DNA of 64,000 nucleotides from Parus major (Eukaryota > Chordata > Aves > Passeriformes > Paridae), in NCBI RefSeq assembly GCF_001522545.3, contig NC_031768.1, positions 111,357,212-111,421,211 of the forward strand, written 5' to 3'. Shown here piece after piece: positions 36,930-49,000 of the stretch (the first letter of the stretch is position 1; each line of letters opens with the position of its first letter). Made by a program: the position numbers and the translations under genes. The notes beneath the pieces are model-generated. The model saw nothing but the letters and a program-made list of their open reading frames with translations, ran no database searches and was not told the DNA's origin.

Positions 36930-37400
36930 CGATGCCAAACACCTGAGTGAACTGCTCTGGCGAACAGTGAGAGAACAGCCACCCTGCTCTTCTCTGAAAC
37001 ATCTTGGTAAGGGACAGCGTTCTCCCACTGCACTGCACACAGCAGGAGGAGCACGATGGGTTCCAGAGGGAAGTGCCAATCTCAGGCACCCTCCAGCGCT
37101 TCCCAGCCCTGGCAAACGGCAGCGCTCGGCTGCAGCTGCTCCCTCCGACTGCCAGGCCACAGCGAAGCAGCTGGGAAACACAGCCTCTGCTCCAAGGTCT
37201 CTCCTGCAAGCCCTGAGGAAACAATCCAGAGTGTAAGCCCCTGAGCCATGGGCCCAGCAGACAATCTGTCACAGCAGAATTGCTACAAGTGACCTGGTGT
37301 GGCCAGCACGGACCTGCCGGACGTGGCACAGCCTGTCCAGCTGGCATTTCTGTGTTCCCCGCTCCTCAAAGACCGCCAGAGGAGCCTGGGGATTCCCATT
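36930..37400. other. GC-richer block with scattered CpGs upstream of exon 4
   Basis: About 470 bp is visibly richer in G and C than its surroundings, with roughly a dozen CpGs (for example GCAGCGCTCGGC and GACCTGCCGGACGTGG). Open frames of 80-141 codons occur on both strands, as expected from few AT-rich stops, but none shows a known domain. It could be an old unrecognised repeat or an intronic regulatory element. The sequence alone does not decide. Confidence 0.4.
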
Positions 37401-38366
37401 TCACTTGAGCAAATAAAGGAAACATAAGTCCTTCTTACACCCCTCCACGAGGAGGAAATGCAGCAGGAAACAACTGGGTTTGTTTGGGTTTTTTGTTAGT
37501 TTGTTTAGCTGTTATTTTTGCAGCCTTTTACGACTCAAAACCATGCCCCACGAGGTCCCGCGAGCAAGCCTCTGGCTGACAGAGGAACCTCCAGTGATTT
37601 TACTGCTTCTGTTCCCAGCCCTGAGACCACCAGCCAGGCAGAAAAGAATGAATGCCAATCCCATTCTTACCAGAAATAACAAGTCAGCAAACACAATAAG
37701 GAATAAACATCACACTTCATCTGCCTAATTCATACAGAGAATTTCCATCAAAACTTCTCATGAAAACGTGCTACCAGGTATTAAACTCTGATGGTTTTGC
37801 TTAACCAGCTTGAAGGGACACTTTTACATTTATGGGCAGTCACAAACGAGACAATGATGTATTTATGATTCTATACAGTAATATTTTTTAATAAATATAT
37901 ATAATCTAGTTTAATGTAATGACAAAAAAGAAAGACCCTACCACAAGTATTTTAATAAAGCAATGAATTTAATCTAAGTAAGCAAGCTTGCATTAGACAG
38001 ATTCAGAGGGATGAAGAAGAGAAACTGCTCCATTAATCAGTGTCTCCTTCATCCCTCAGGGGAAACCTCATGGACCTCATTTAAGAAGAGGTGGTGATGG
38101 TCAGAGTGAGGGGATGAGCCAGTCAGATTCCTGCTGTCCCAATATGCCCTAGCAAGGGCATCCCAATCTCATATCTTCCCCCTCAGGCTGTCTTGCACTT
38201 TCTGTCTTTGTCTGTCAGACTAATTTAAGATTACTCACAGCTGCAGCCCAAAGGTAAAAAAAAAAAGAAAGAGAAAAAGCATTTACACTTGAAACTGAAG
38301 CTCAGAACTGGAGGTCTCAAAAAAAATATTGTCTACAAACTTACTACAATTATTCCTTTCCTAATA

Positions 38367-38442
38367 GTTTTTTTTGTTTTGGGGTTTTGTTTTTTGGTTT
38401 TTTTTTTGTTTTGTTTTGTTTTTGTTTTGTTGGTTTTTTTTT
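38367..38442. repeat. T/G-rich low-complexity tract
   Basis: About 75 bp of T runs interrupted by G, GG and GGGG on the plus strand (A/C-rich in the EPHA3 transcript). It is the opposite orientation to the tracts at 5785, 55308 and 62005. Confidence 0.85.
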
Positions 38443-39916
38443 TGAATTCTGGTATAGAAGAGAGAAAAAATAAAGTTGTTACTTCAAAATGGAGTAATTT
38501 CTCTGTCAGACAAATTGGATTACATCTACTGATGAAAGAAGGTTTGGCTTTTTGAGGCAAGTACCATGGCTTTAGTTTCAGTTAGGCTGAAAAAAATCAT
38601 AGGAATTAACACAGAATCTCTAAATTTAGGATGGAAACCAGCTTTGAACAGCAGTTGCTTTTTCTCAACAATTTCTTGCAAAAACTAAGAATTTTTTCTT
38701 TCCCTCACAATGGGGAGCGATGCAGGAGGAAGTAGATCCAATGGGCCAGGAAGAAAAAAACTGCTAGCACACAAAAAGTGAGTGAAGGAAACTTTGGGAG
38801 TTTCTCCATATGTGATATAAACTGTACAGCAAGGCTGGCTGGTTTTGCTTTTTTAGGAAGACCTCCTCAGGCCTGCTGGCTCTGGTGACTCCTGTGGTAA
38901 CTCCCAACTGCAGCACTTCAAATTTGTACTTAGTCTGATTTCAGTCTCTTTTATCTGAGTGTGATGCCAGGATGACTTTACTGAGTCACCTGTTAGAATT
39001 TCAGGACTCTGGTTGTCCTTGTTTATAAAAATGAACTTCCTTAAGCTCTAGCTGATGAGTCTGTCTCAGAGACAGAGAGCAGGAAAAGTTAATTCAGTGA
39101 GAGGAAAACAAATGCATGGAACAGTCTGTGGTAGCTACTGATCAAAGGAATGTGATTGTCTTTTCTACAGCAAAGTCAATTTTGCCTCAGCTTGACTAAT
39201 CTGCTTGGGATGAAAACACGCTCCTAATTAAGGGTTAAATTATTAATTTAAATTTGAATTAATTTTAAATTAAAGCATAACTCTGTTAGTAAATAGGAGC
39301 ATTTTAGCATTCAGGTCCTGCAGCCCGCTGCACACAGAGCAATCTCACCAATTCCCAGCTGTAAATACCAAGGAACGAACTGTGCTGGTGATGTCCCAGC
39401 CCCAGCACTCCAGGCTTGACAGGGCCCATCTCCTGCACAAGGTCAGAGAAACTTCATTTACAAGCTGGCACTCCCCAGCCCTGCAGAGCTCTGCTCTTTG
39501 TGCTTTTTAGGCAAGGCTGGAGCACCACAACACGCTGGAAGTGGATTACACATCCGTGGCTGACCAGCTCCCACCAGCTGACTGCTTCCTCTCTCTGTTC
39601 CTCCGCTCCTCTAGAACAGCCCAGGGGTGAAATGTCACCCAGGCATTCACACAGCATTTACAAAGAAGGGAATTTAGTCACAAACCTGTAGAGCTCACAG
39701 GTGACACATCCTCAGAGCGTGCATCAACGAGACAGACGAGAGCAATTCGGGACGCTGTGCCCTGCAGAGAGGGCAGGGAAGCATTCTCCATGGAAGTGGT
39801 CACTCTCAGAGGGGCTGTGCAAACTATTCCCACGGCCACCTGAGCAGCAGCTGAGGTCCTGAAGCTGGACCTGAGGCCACGGGATGGCCCTTGGCTGGGC
39901 AGGTGTGTGGGGAAGG

Positions 39917-40070
39917 GAATCACAAAATCAATTAGATTGGAAAAGACCTCTGAGACGATCAAGCCCAACTTATCGCCTACCACCAGCATGTCAATGAGAC
40001 CATGGCACTGTGCATGTCCAGTCTTTCCTTAAAATGCTACTAACTGGCTCACCTCAACACCCACACACAG
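39917..40070 (-). mobile_element. CR1 LINE 3'-end fragment
   Basis: The plus strand reads as the reverse complement of a CR1 3' end: GAATCACAAAATCA, then TTGGAAAAGACCTCTGAGAC, GATCAAGCCCAACTT, CATGTCAATGAGACCATGGC and GTCCAGTCTTTCCTTAAAAT. The sense strand is therefore the minus strand, the same direction as EPHA3. It is 5'-truncated and contains no reverse transcriptase coding. Confidence 0.88.
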
Positions 40071-43000
40071 CCTTGCATCTTTGAACTGTTCTCCAGTTCC
40101 TTTTTAAAGTTTTTACACAGCTTTTTCCCCCTTTTTTTTTTTATTTTTTCACTATGGCACCCCATTCACCAGCCAACTTTATAATGCAGGTTTCCTTCAA
40201 AATCCCTCAGAGCAATGAAACCACCTTCAGCAGCTCTCATTGTTTATTAGTATTTGAAATGCCACAAATTCTATAGCATTCTATATGTCTGTATCATCTT
40301 CTCTCTCTCCTGAGCCTCTATGTAACTTCTTGAATACCAACTCAGCCCAAAAAGGCTTCTAAAAATCAGACTGCATTTTTTGATTCATATTTCCATTGAA
40401 CATCAGGCACACATTTTGTCATCAGACCTGAATAAAAAGACACTTAAAGTGAGCAGCTCTCAAAACGAAAGGCTATTACTGTACATGCAGAGCAGGCTTT
40501 CTCTGTCATGGGCTGTGGTGCTGGCACCTGAGGGAAGAGGAAAATAAGATTGAGAAAGGCTCTAATGAGGGATAAAAGCTCTTGTTTTGATTGGACCCCA
40601 TTACCACTACTGTAAGAATATCCCCAGAAAGAGGTAAGAATATTGACTTTCTCTCCTTGCCTGTAGGATTGCATTCTGGATGTTGAAGAAAGAAAAACTT
40701 ACAAAATGTTCTTAGCATTTGTATTCTTACATCACCCATGAGATACACATGGGGCAATGATTCAGTGCATTGTGACACTAAAATGTCTCTAGAAAAACAC
40801 TCTTCAGAATGAGCACTTTTCATTTTTACACCTGAAAGCTGCTGCTAGCACAAAAAAAAAAAATAAAAAAAAATCAGTAGGATTTAATCTTCCTCATGCG
40901 TAAATTTCTGCTTTTTTCCTCCCCGCTTCATATTTTATAGTGATCTGTGACCTTAACATATTTTAATCAGATGCTTCTTAAATTGGCTTTACTCCCAGGT
41001 CAAGCCATTCAGCAGAAACAATTCCTGCTCTTTGTTTAATAACTGTTACTGGCAGACATATTAATTATATGTACATAAGAGATAGCGTTGTCCTGAGGGA
41101 ACAACACTGCACCTTTCAACCACAGTCTGTAATAGCTGCACTTCGTGCCTTGCAGGGCTTCTGCATCTCTTTTTGTGCCCTGCATTACACTAGTTAGTGC
41201 CCTAAAACAGCTTTACAGCAAATGTGGGCATGCCAGCACCTGGCTTCAAAATGTGTGAGGCACTGAGGCTTCTCAGCAGTCAGTTTTGGGGGATGGAAAT
41301 CTTAGTGGATCACTTGAACAAGTATTCAAATCAGGAATTTAATAAACCCATGTTTATAAGCACTAGCTTTTGCCTTCCCTAAGCAAGAGGTTTTCCTAAC
41401 TCAAAACCTGGATATACTGAGATATATTAAGCTATCATTTCGTCAAACAAAGCAATGTCATGTTCTGTTCTCTTAAAAAAGAGAACAGGCAGAGAGATGA
41501 AAAATAACTTGTTAATTCAAGTATCACTGTAATTTCAAATCTAACTTAAAGAAATACCAGAGAAAAACCCCCCAGAACCAACTCAAACAGTAAAAATGAA
41601 AAGGTTGTACAAATACACACATGAAGAATTTTAAATTATCAGGATAAAAGGCAAAGAAATGCTTTTTCCCTGAGCTGAACTTACACCAAAAACTCTTCAA
41701 AGGCAAACCAGACATAGTATTGTGATGGCTTCAAATAGTAAATTTTAAATAAAAATTAATTCAGGTCGAGAGTGCCACAAAAGGATCACTGTGGCAAGGC
41801 TCAGGTTTAGTCTTTGCTCAAGCTCCCCCCTCTATGTCAGAACTCTATAAAAAAATCAAAACAAGAACAAGCAATCCCCCCCAGAGTAAAGCAGCTCCTG
41901 TCCCACAGGCCACCAGCTTGTGATAAGGCATTTTCCCTCCAGCCCAGCAGAAAAATCCAGATAGTGCCTGGTAATCCCTGCAGGCTGGAATTAGCTAATG
42001 AGTGAAAAACCAGCTTTCCTAGCTTGGGGATGTTTATGTAATTTCCCTGTGCCTAAAGCAGGCCAAATGAACAGGTCCAGAACAAGAAGGGTATTCTAAA
42101 TAAAGAAGAAGGAATTAATTCCCATGCAGATGGCATCTAGTCCTGGCATTTACCTAGAACCCAGCTCACATCTAATGTTAACACCACATGGAAGTGCAAG
42201 AGGAATGCCAAGAGGGAATCACCATTTGCCATCCCTTCTTATTTCACCCTCACACCTACAACTCAAATACTATTTCAAAAACCTGGAAATACAGGGTTAG
42301 AGATATTTGTTAATTTATTTTTTTAACAAAGATAATTATGTTAATAATCACTGTATTGTCCTTCACATAGGGATGTCCTTCACATCCAATATTTGGATTT
42401 TTTTTTTGCAAATTATTGCCCTCAATGCATTCTGCTCCACTCTAGGCATTTGATGTGAAGCACAAAAATTCATCTTTCCTTCAATTTACCTTCAAATTTG
42501 TTACTTTTTTCGCCAAATCAATGCACCCTTGGTTTTTATTACATGAAAGGAAGACCAGCTGCTCTTGATCTGTCCTCTCAAAGCCATTCCTCATCTTACA
42601 AAGATCTATCATGAGTTTATCTTCTCTGTGATGAACAATCACAAACTTTTCAATCAGCTTTTACAGGAATATCTTCTGATCCCTTGATCATACCCATCTC
42701 TGTCTCTACACTGTCATTTATACAGTGGAAAATGTTATTTTTTTCCATAACATGTCTGATGAAACCAATTGATTTATGTATTGGACTACAGATTATATCT
42801 TGCTCTCTAACACATCTGGGCCTTTGCTTTGGGTTTTGGTTTTTATTTTGAGCAATCCATGGAATGTCTCTCCCAGCTGTCTGTATCAATGAGCAGATCC
42901 CAAGTCAAAGCAGTTATTTCAGACATAAAAAGGGTATAAATTTTCTCTCAGGGATGGAGGGAAGACAATGATGCATTTACTGAGGCTGAATATTCTTTTG

Positions 43001-43448
43001 CAACTTTCCACCTCTGTTAGCACATACAGGAGTCTGTTGCTGTCCCTGTGAGAAAATTAATTCAGAAGAGGTTCCACACCCAGTGTCACCTTCTAATCAA
43101 AATGCTGCCTGGTGGCTTGTGTGATGTTTCAGAGAGCTCAGCCCAGCTCCCTGATGACACAGGTCCACTACTGCAATTTGCATGAATTAGTACTTTTGTT
43201 AGGAGTCTCAACAGAGCTGTCAAATTAATTGGAAAAGAAATTTAACAAACGCCTTTTCCCTCAGAGATTTGCTCTCAGGTCAGGGTTGAGGCACATTGCT
43301 GGAGCAGTGTGAGGGAAACCTGTGCTCCCAACACCCTTGCTGAACTTATTTTGTTGGCAAAAAACAGAACTTTGGTTTCTTGGGCTGTTAATTCGGTGCC
43401 TGTCACAAGCAGCCCACTGACATAAAAAAGACAATCTATTTCTAACGC

Positions 43449-43871
43449 TGCTTTTGGCTGGGGTAGGATTAATTTTCTTCACAGTACCTGCTGTGGGGCT
43501 GTGTTTTGGATTTGTGCTGATAATTTAACAAAGTTTTTATTTTTCAGTGCTGAGCAGTGCTCACAGAGTGTCAAGGCCTTTTCTGAGGGGGCTGGGGGTG
43601 CACAGGGATTTGGGAGGGGACACACCTGGGACAGCTGGCCCAGTTTGGCCAAAGGGATATTCCATCCCAGCTTTCCTGGGGATGGCTGAACACCTGCATG
43701 CTGATAGAGATCCTTGTTTTGTTTTCCTTGTGCATGGCTTTTGTTCTCCCTATTGAACTGTCTTTCTTTCGACTCACAAGCTTTCTCACTTTGCTCCTTT
43801 GATTCCCTCCCACATCCCATGAGGGGAGAGGGAGTGAGTGGCTTAGCTGTCAGCTAGGCTTAAATATGACA
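43449..43871 (+). mobile_element. Solo ERV LTR (TG...CA), antisense to EPHA3
   Basis: A 423-bp element begins TGCTTTTGGCTGGGGTAGGA and ends GGCTTAAATATGACA, that is TG to CA as expected of an LTR. It is homologous to 22064-22442 over its first part, but a central segment present there is missing here (the join is after GATATTCCATCCCAG). It retains the 3' part, including a CTATTGAACTGTC stretch where an ATTAAA-like poly(A) signal would sit. The bases flanking the ends (AACGC and ATTTC) show no matching target-site duplication. It matches from memory a widespread avian ERV LTR. No retroviral genes adjoin it. Confidence 0.8.
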
Positions 43872-44580
43872 ATTTCACTCAGTATACCAGATGCTGATGA
43901 AATAAAAATAAAATGGCTCAGTTAATGGCCAGCGACTAGAATGTCTATACATTAATTTTCCACAAATTCTTACTTTCCTATATCTCAAAGTCAATTCTTT
44001 TTCCCAATTTTAACATATTTTTGAATTCAACCACTGGAGGCAGGGCATGGCCAGAGGCACATTTAGTTTAGGAAGCAAACACTGGAGATACTTTACTGTC
44101 CTCCCTTCCAAAACACAATCAACCCACCAAAAAAACACCAAACCAAAACCAAAGTTCACACTTTTAAGCACCGAAGGAGATTTTAAGGAGCTGAAAAGCC
44201 AAAATTGAAGCTAAAATTGTGTGCCTATGCCTTATTCAGTGCTACTTTCACTGCCAACCACTGACTTATTGCTTCTTGAACTCACTGAGAGCTGGTGCTG
44301 GGAAAGGGAAGTTCTTAAGAAGAGAAATGGTGCTGCAATGGCAGGCACTTAAACCTGTAGGAAAAAACCCCTGGGGTTTAAGCCACTATCATTAAACCTG
44401 AGATATAATTTAGGGTATCAAAAATTGGCTGTAATTGATAGCAGTGTACAGGAGACCGACATTGCTTTGTTAGTGATGCTGTTAATGCCACTCAATGGCT
44501 GCATCTCTGTGTTTTAGCCACACTTTTAAAGCAAAATTCCATTTCTCCCCCTCTTGTCATATGATTCACAACATAAAGTG

Positions 44581-44665
44581 TGTCCAGACGACACAAATAC
44601 ATATATTCCAGGTATAGTGGAAGATGTTCTCCCTGCTACAAGAAGTCTATAGGATCTAATACAGA
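44581..44665. repeat. 85-bp duplicated segment, copy 1
   Basis: From TGTCCAGACG to TAATACAGA, this segment matches 45974-46058 at 83 of 85 positions, in the same orientation, with the match stopping abruptly at both ends. It shares ATATATTCCAGGTATAGTGG and CTACAAGAAGTCTATAGGAT without change. It does not resemble CR1, the LTR or the SINE seen elsewhere in the window. Confidence 0.9.
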
Positions 44666-45973
44666 TATTCTGAAGTAAAACTTAAATGCTTGAATCGTCA
44701 CAGTATTGGCACAGAGTCCTTAATTCCAGCTGCTGAATGCCACTGATCTGCTTCAATTTGGCCCACTCCTTGCTAATGTAGATTTAAGCCATGAGCATCA
44801 ACCTTTGAACATCTTTGTGCTTTCAGAATCATTAAATTTGCTGGATGCTTCCATAAGAACAAAAATGGAAAAAGACCTGGCAGTGGCAAAAAGGAAGATG
44901 ATTTTATCTAAAGCCATTAAACATATGAACAGATATTGTCACATGCAAAGAGGTTTCAGTGATTGCTAAAGAACAGCTTTAAACAGAAGACCCAAAACAT
45001 TAAGGCTTCATCGTTGTCAGAACATCCTCTTCTCTTCATGTGCCTTTTTCACCAACTGTATTCTCATCCTTCCAGCAGAAACCCTGAAAATTAAACAGTT
45101 CCAGCCCCTGGGGACATCTGTGAGCTGACAATCTTCTCACAGCTGAACAGAAAAGCTCTCACAAAACGATCTGAACACTCAAGTGCATTTCTACGCTGTG
45201 TGCTTTAGCTTTTGCCTCTTCTTCCTTGGTATTTTTCCTTTTTTAAAAGAAATTTCTTAATTACCTAACATGCATTTTGTATGCATGTATTAAAAATGTC
45301 TGGGTTTGCAGGGTAAGCAATTATCCACTGAACAAAAACCCAATTAAATGGAAAGTTTTTTAAATCCCACAGTTCAGCATTTTTATTCACTTGCCTGCTA
45401 CCTGTGTGAATCCAAGGGGGGCAGAACCTCAGCTCTTTAGAAAACAAAGAATCTGATGTATTGCATTTTACAAGGTAAATGAATGAAATCCTTCCTTACA
45501 ATCAGTATCAGGGACAAGAACTCAATACTCTCCAACAGCATTCATTTCTCAGTGCAGAAAATTCATCAGAAGGGACAGGAAACTAAGTTTGAATTGTTCT
45601 GATCTGTGCTTTCTCTAACAAATAATATTGTGTGCTGATATCCAGTGCCACATGATCAATTAACAGTTTGTAATCCCACTGGACTTTAAGGGGCAAAGGA
45701 TCAAAAATCAGCATTACAATGCCTTTCATGACTCTGCATTGTGTTATATGAAAGGTTTTACTATACAGATATCGTGCCATTTTCTGAGTGAAGGGACAAT
45801 ATTGCAAACACCATGGATTAACCACAACCTTGGTCTTATATTAATTTTTTCCCACTCCTTACTTTAACAATTAAAAGCAGAAACCAAGAAGGCTGAAAAG
45901 ACATCCAAAACCCTCCAAAGATGGAAGCTTTAGTGAATCCACCACGAGATTTGAAATTCTGTATCTATCAGCT

Positions 45974-46058
45974 TGTCCAGACCACACAAATACATATATT
46001 CCAGGTATAGTGGAAGATGTTCTCCCTGCTACAAGAAGTCTATAGGATCTAATGCAGA
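45974..46058. repeat. 85-bp duplicated segment, copy 2
   Basis: Second copy of the segment at 44581-44665, 1.39 kb away and in direct orientation. The two differences are at 45983 (C for G) and 46054 (G for A). The flanks show no similarity to those of copy 1. No terminal repeat, poly(A) tail or clear target duplication is visible. Confidence 0.9.
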
Positions 46059-49000
46059 ATAGGGTGGGGTTTTTTTCCTTCCTAGGAATATTCCCAACTA
46101 TTCCCACTAGAATTGTTTGGAGTTTATTAAGAGGTTTGAGCCAAACACTCTGCAGTTGAACTGAAATAACTTATGTTTTATCCTGGAAATGGGGAAGTCA
46201 AATTCTACCTGGTTACTTTGCCTAGCAAAACTTTGATCACAGGTCTGTTCCTAAAAGATCTATTTTACTTTTTCTGAACAAAACTCAAGATTAAAAAAAA
46301 AGGCTTTCTTTTTTGTAGGCTAAGTTTGAAGAACAAGAGAGAATCCAGAAAAAAAGAATACTGTAGACATTAAACTGGTACATATGGCACAAAATAGCAC
46401 ATAAACACAAACAATTTTAAGCAATCAAGAAAAATTTGTTCTTGAAAATTAAAGTTATTACTTTAATAATTTCCTGCTTATTGATATAACTTTGATTGGG
46501 ACAACTGATTTCCAGCACAGGCATCATTGAGACATTTTTTTCACTAAATACTACATTTTAAAAGCCAATGCAGAGAGCAGAACAGGAAAAGGGTTTGCTC
46601 TTGACTAAGGGGTTACACATCTCAAATTCAGTCCTAAGCAAGGGCATTTCTGAGAGCCCAGGGCTGATGGATCACTCTCTACATCTGACACAAGAGCTTT
46701 GCAGACTGGTGAGATCCCATATGAGCTTCCCAGCCACAGCTGCAGCTCCCAGCCTTGTGCTGGGATGAAATGAGTACCACAGGTGGACAAGGATTCAGCT
46801 TGGGAGAACCCTGGGCTAGAAGATAACCCTAGAAGAAGTTCCTTAAACTGTGTCCTTCTGCAAAGCCATGGTTCAGCAGATCATGAGTCCTCATTTCCCC
46901 ACCAAACCCACAGAATAAGGGTGCATGTCAGCTGTGAGCATCCCCTGCACAGTTTTTCTTCTATAAAAGGCTCTGTGCTTTAGACAGGAATCCAGTTAAA
47001 GTGTAATAGTAATAATGTCCATGTAAGTCACTAAAACTTTTATGTAGGTTTTTTTTTCCTTCCTCCTCTCCTTCCTGCCTGTCCTGTGTGTCAGATTAGA
47101 AATATACAACAAGTGATTACGATAGGCAAGCATAACTGTATTTTGAAGGTACTGTCAAAATGCATTAGCAAAATGTCCTGTTATAGCCCCAGTAATCTGA
47201 AATGATCTGCCACTAACACAAATGTCACCAGTGCTGGGGTCTGCTGCCCTGACATCATGAAGTGGGGCTGTGACAGCCTCCCACAGTTATCAGCCTGGCA
47301 CTGCAGACCCAGCACCACAACAGCTGATTAAACCCTCACATCCCCACCTGGTGCCAAGGAAAAGGCACACGCTGCCCTGGGCTTTATCTCGCTCCTTCCT
47401 TTTTAAATAATAAACCAACTGTGCAGTGAACCTCCTCTGGGCTGCCTTCAGCACTGCTAAATAAATACTAAACAGCCCTGTCTGGGCAAGGCATGGCCAG
47501 CAGTGCAAGGGCAGGGCTGGGGACAGGGAGCTTCCTCCAGCCCCATCACCACTGTCCCTGCTGCTCTGTGCCACCTGGGACAGGAATCCTGAGCTGCTGT
47601 GTTCAGGTCCAGCTGTGAACTGGGACATTGTTTACACTTTCCAACTGTTCCCTAACAAGGAAAACTCTTTCTGCATTAGGATTCACCCTTAAAGAACATT
47701 TTGCTCTTTTTCCACTTGTTCTCTTGGCTGCAGTGAAGACTGGGTTAAATGTGTGTAGCAAGCATTTGAAAGAGGCAAGAGGAAAGCAGGCTTGTTATTC
47801 TTGATGAATAATGTAACTTAAGAGCTGTAATGCTTACAATTGATTTAACAGCTGCCAACAGCCCCAGTTTAGAAAAGAGTGAGGCAATGCTTGTAAATTT
47901 GGCTTGAATCAGATTAGTCCCTCCCTGCAAGTGGGAAATATTTCTGCCCTGCCTGGTTGGTGGCACCCTCCTTGTGCTTCATCTGTGGCAATGGTAATTC
48001 CCTCAGAAGTTACTCAAAAAGTGATACCACTGTGATCGATTCAGTGTGAGACTCACACCCAATTTCACAGCTGTCCCCTTCCAAAGCTCAGAAGTAAATT
48101 CTAAACTCATTAGATGATTATTATTTAGATGATAATTGTAACTCCCAGAGGTAGAGGGGGGCACGTGGAGCACTTCCTGCGCACCCTGCAGTTCTCTCAC
48201 TCTGAATCTCTGAACCTGCAGGGGGAAAAATAATTGTATAAATTCACCTTTCACATTAACCTGCTTAGCAGCCAGGGGCAGAAATTCCAGACTTGTGGCT
48301 TTCAGGATGATTTATACCTATCAGTTTTTGTGTACCTGCAGTACTGCCAGCTCTGAAAAGAAAGTTGGTTTTACAGACATGACTTTTCAAAGAACTGAAA
48401 CTGCTGTCAGCGTTTCTTTGGACCCTCTTGAAAATACCACATTTTTGTATCACATTATAAAATCCTAGATTGGCATTTAAAACTGAAAATCTCTTCCTGC
48501 CCCCCTGATCCATGCACTCTCCAAAGTCTTCAGTAAGACATGGATCTTTTTACCTGATTCTCATTACAGAAATTTCTTCATCTTTTACATTTGTGGCATT
48601 ACAAAATCAGGCATTAAAGCTCATCTAGTAATAGAGGACAGTGTTCTATTAAAAAAAAACCCTCTCTGTTAAAAAAACCTTCTCTTTTCTAAAACTCCTG
48701 CTTTACAAAGGGATCACTTCACAAGGTTAAGGCAACACGATCCCAAGCCTCTGCAACTGCATCACAAAACCTCCAAAGTAGCAAAGGAAGGAAAATAAAT
48801 GTCTCGGAAATTAGGAATGCTTATCCATGGTGGATTCCTTGTGTAGAGCTAATAATCAACCATTTTAAGGAAGCTGTAATGGCAGAATTCACCAAATAAA
48901 CCCAACCCATTTTCCCCTTGCATCTGAAACGTGGGGAAGGATACAGTGGAGCTCTCCGTTTTTTTTTCCACCCTTTGACATCTTCAGGTTTTTTTACATA

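Larger units (their letters stand above)
36192..43448 (-). other. EPHA3: EPHA3 intron 3, segment nearest exon 4
   Basis: This is the 3' part of intron 3. It contains a GC-richer block at about 36930-37400, a T/G-rich stretch at 37476-37512, a T/G tract at 38367-38442, a CR1 fragment at about 39917-40070, T-rich sequence at 40128-40148 and A runs at 40851-40870. Nothing coding is supported. Confidence 0.75.

Noticed and set aside
36888..37347. Cluster of 80-141 codon frames on both strands
   Set aside because: Mutually overlapping frames in a GC-richer block, with no family resemblance. Kept only as a composition feature.
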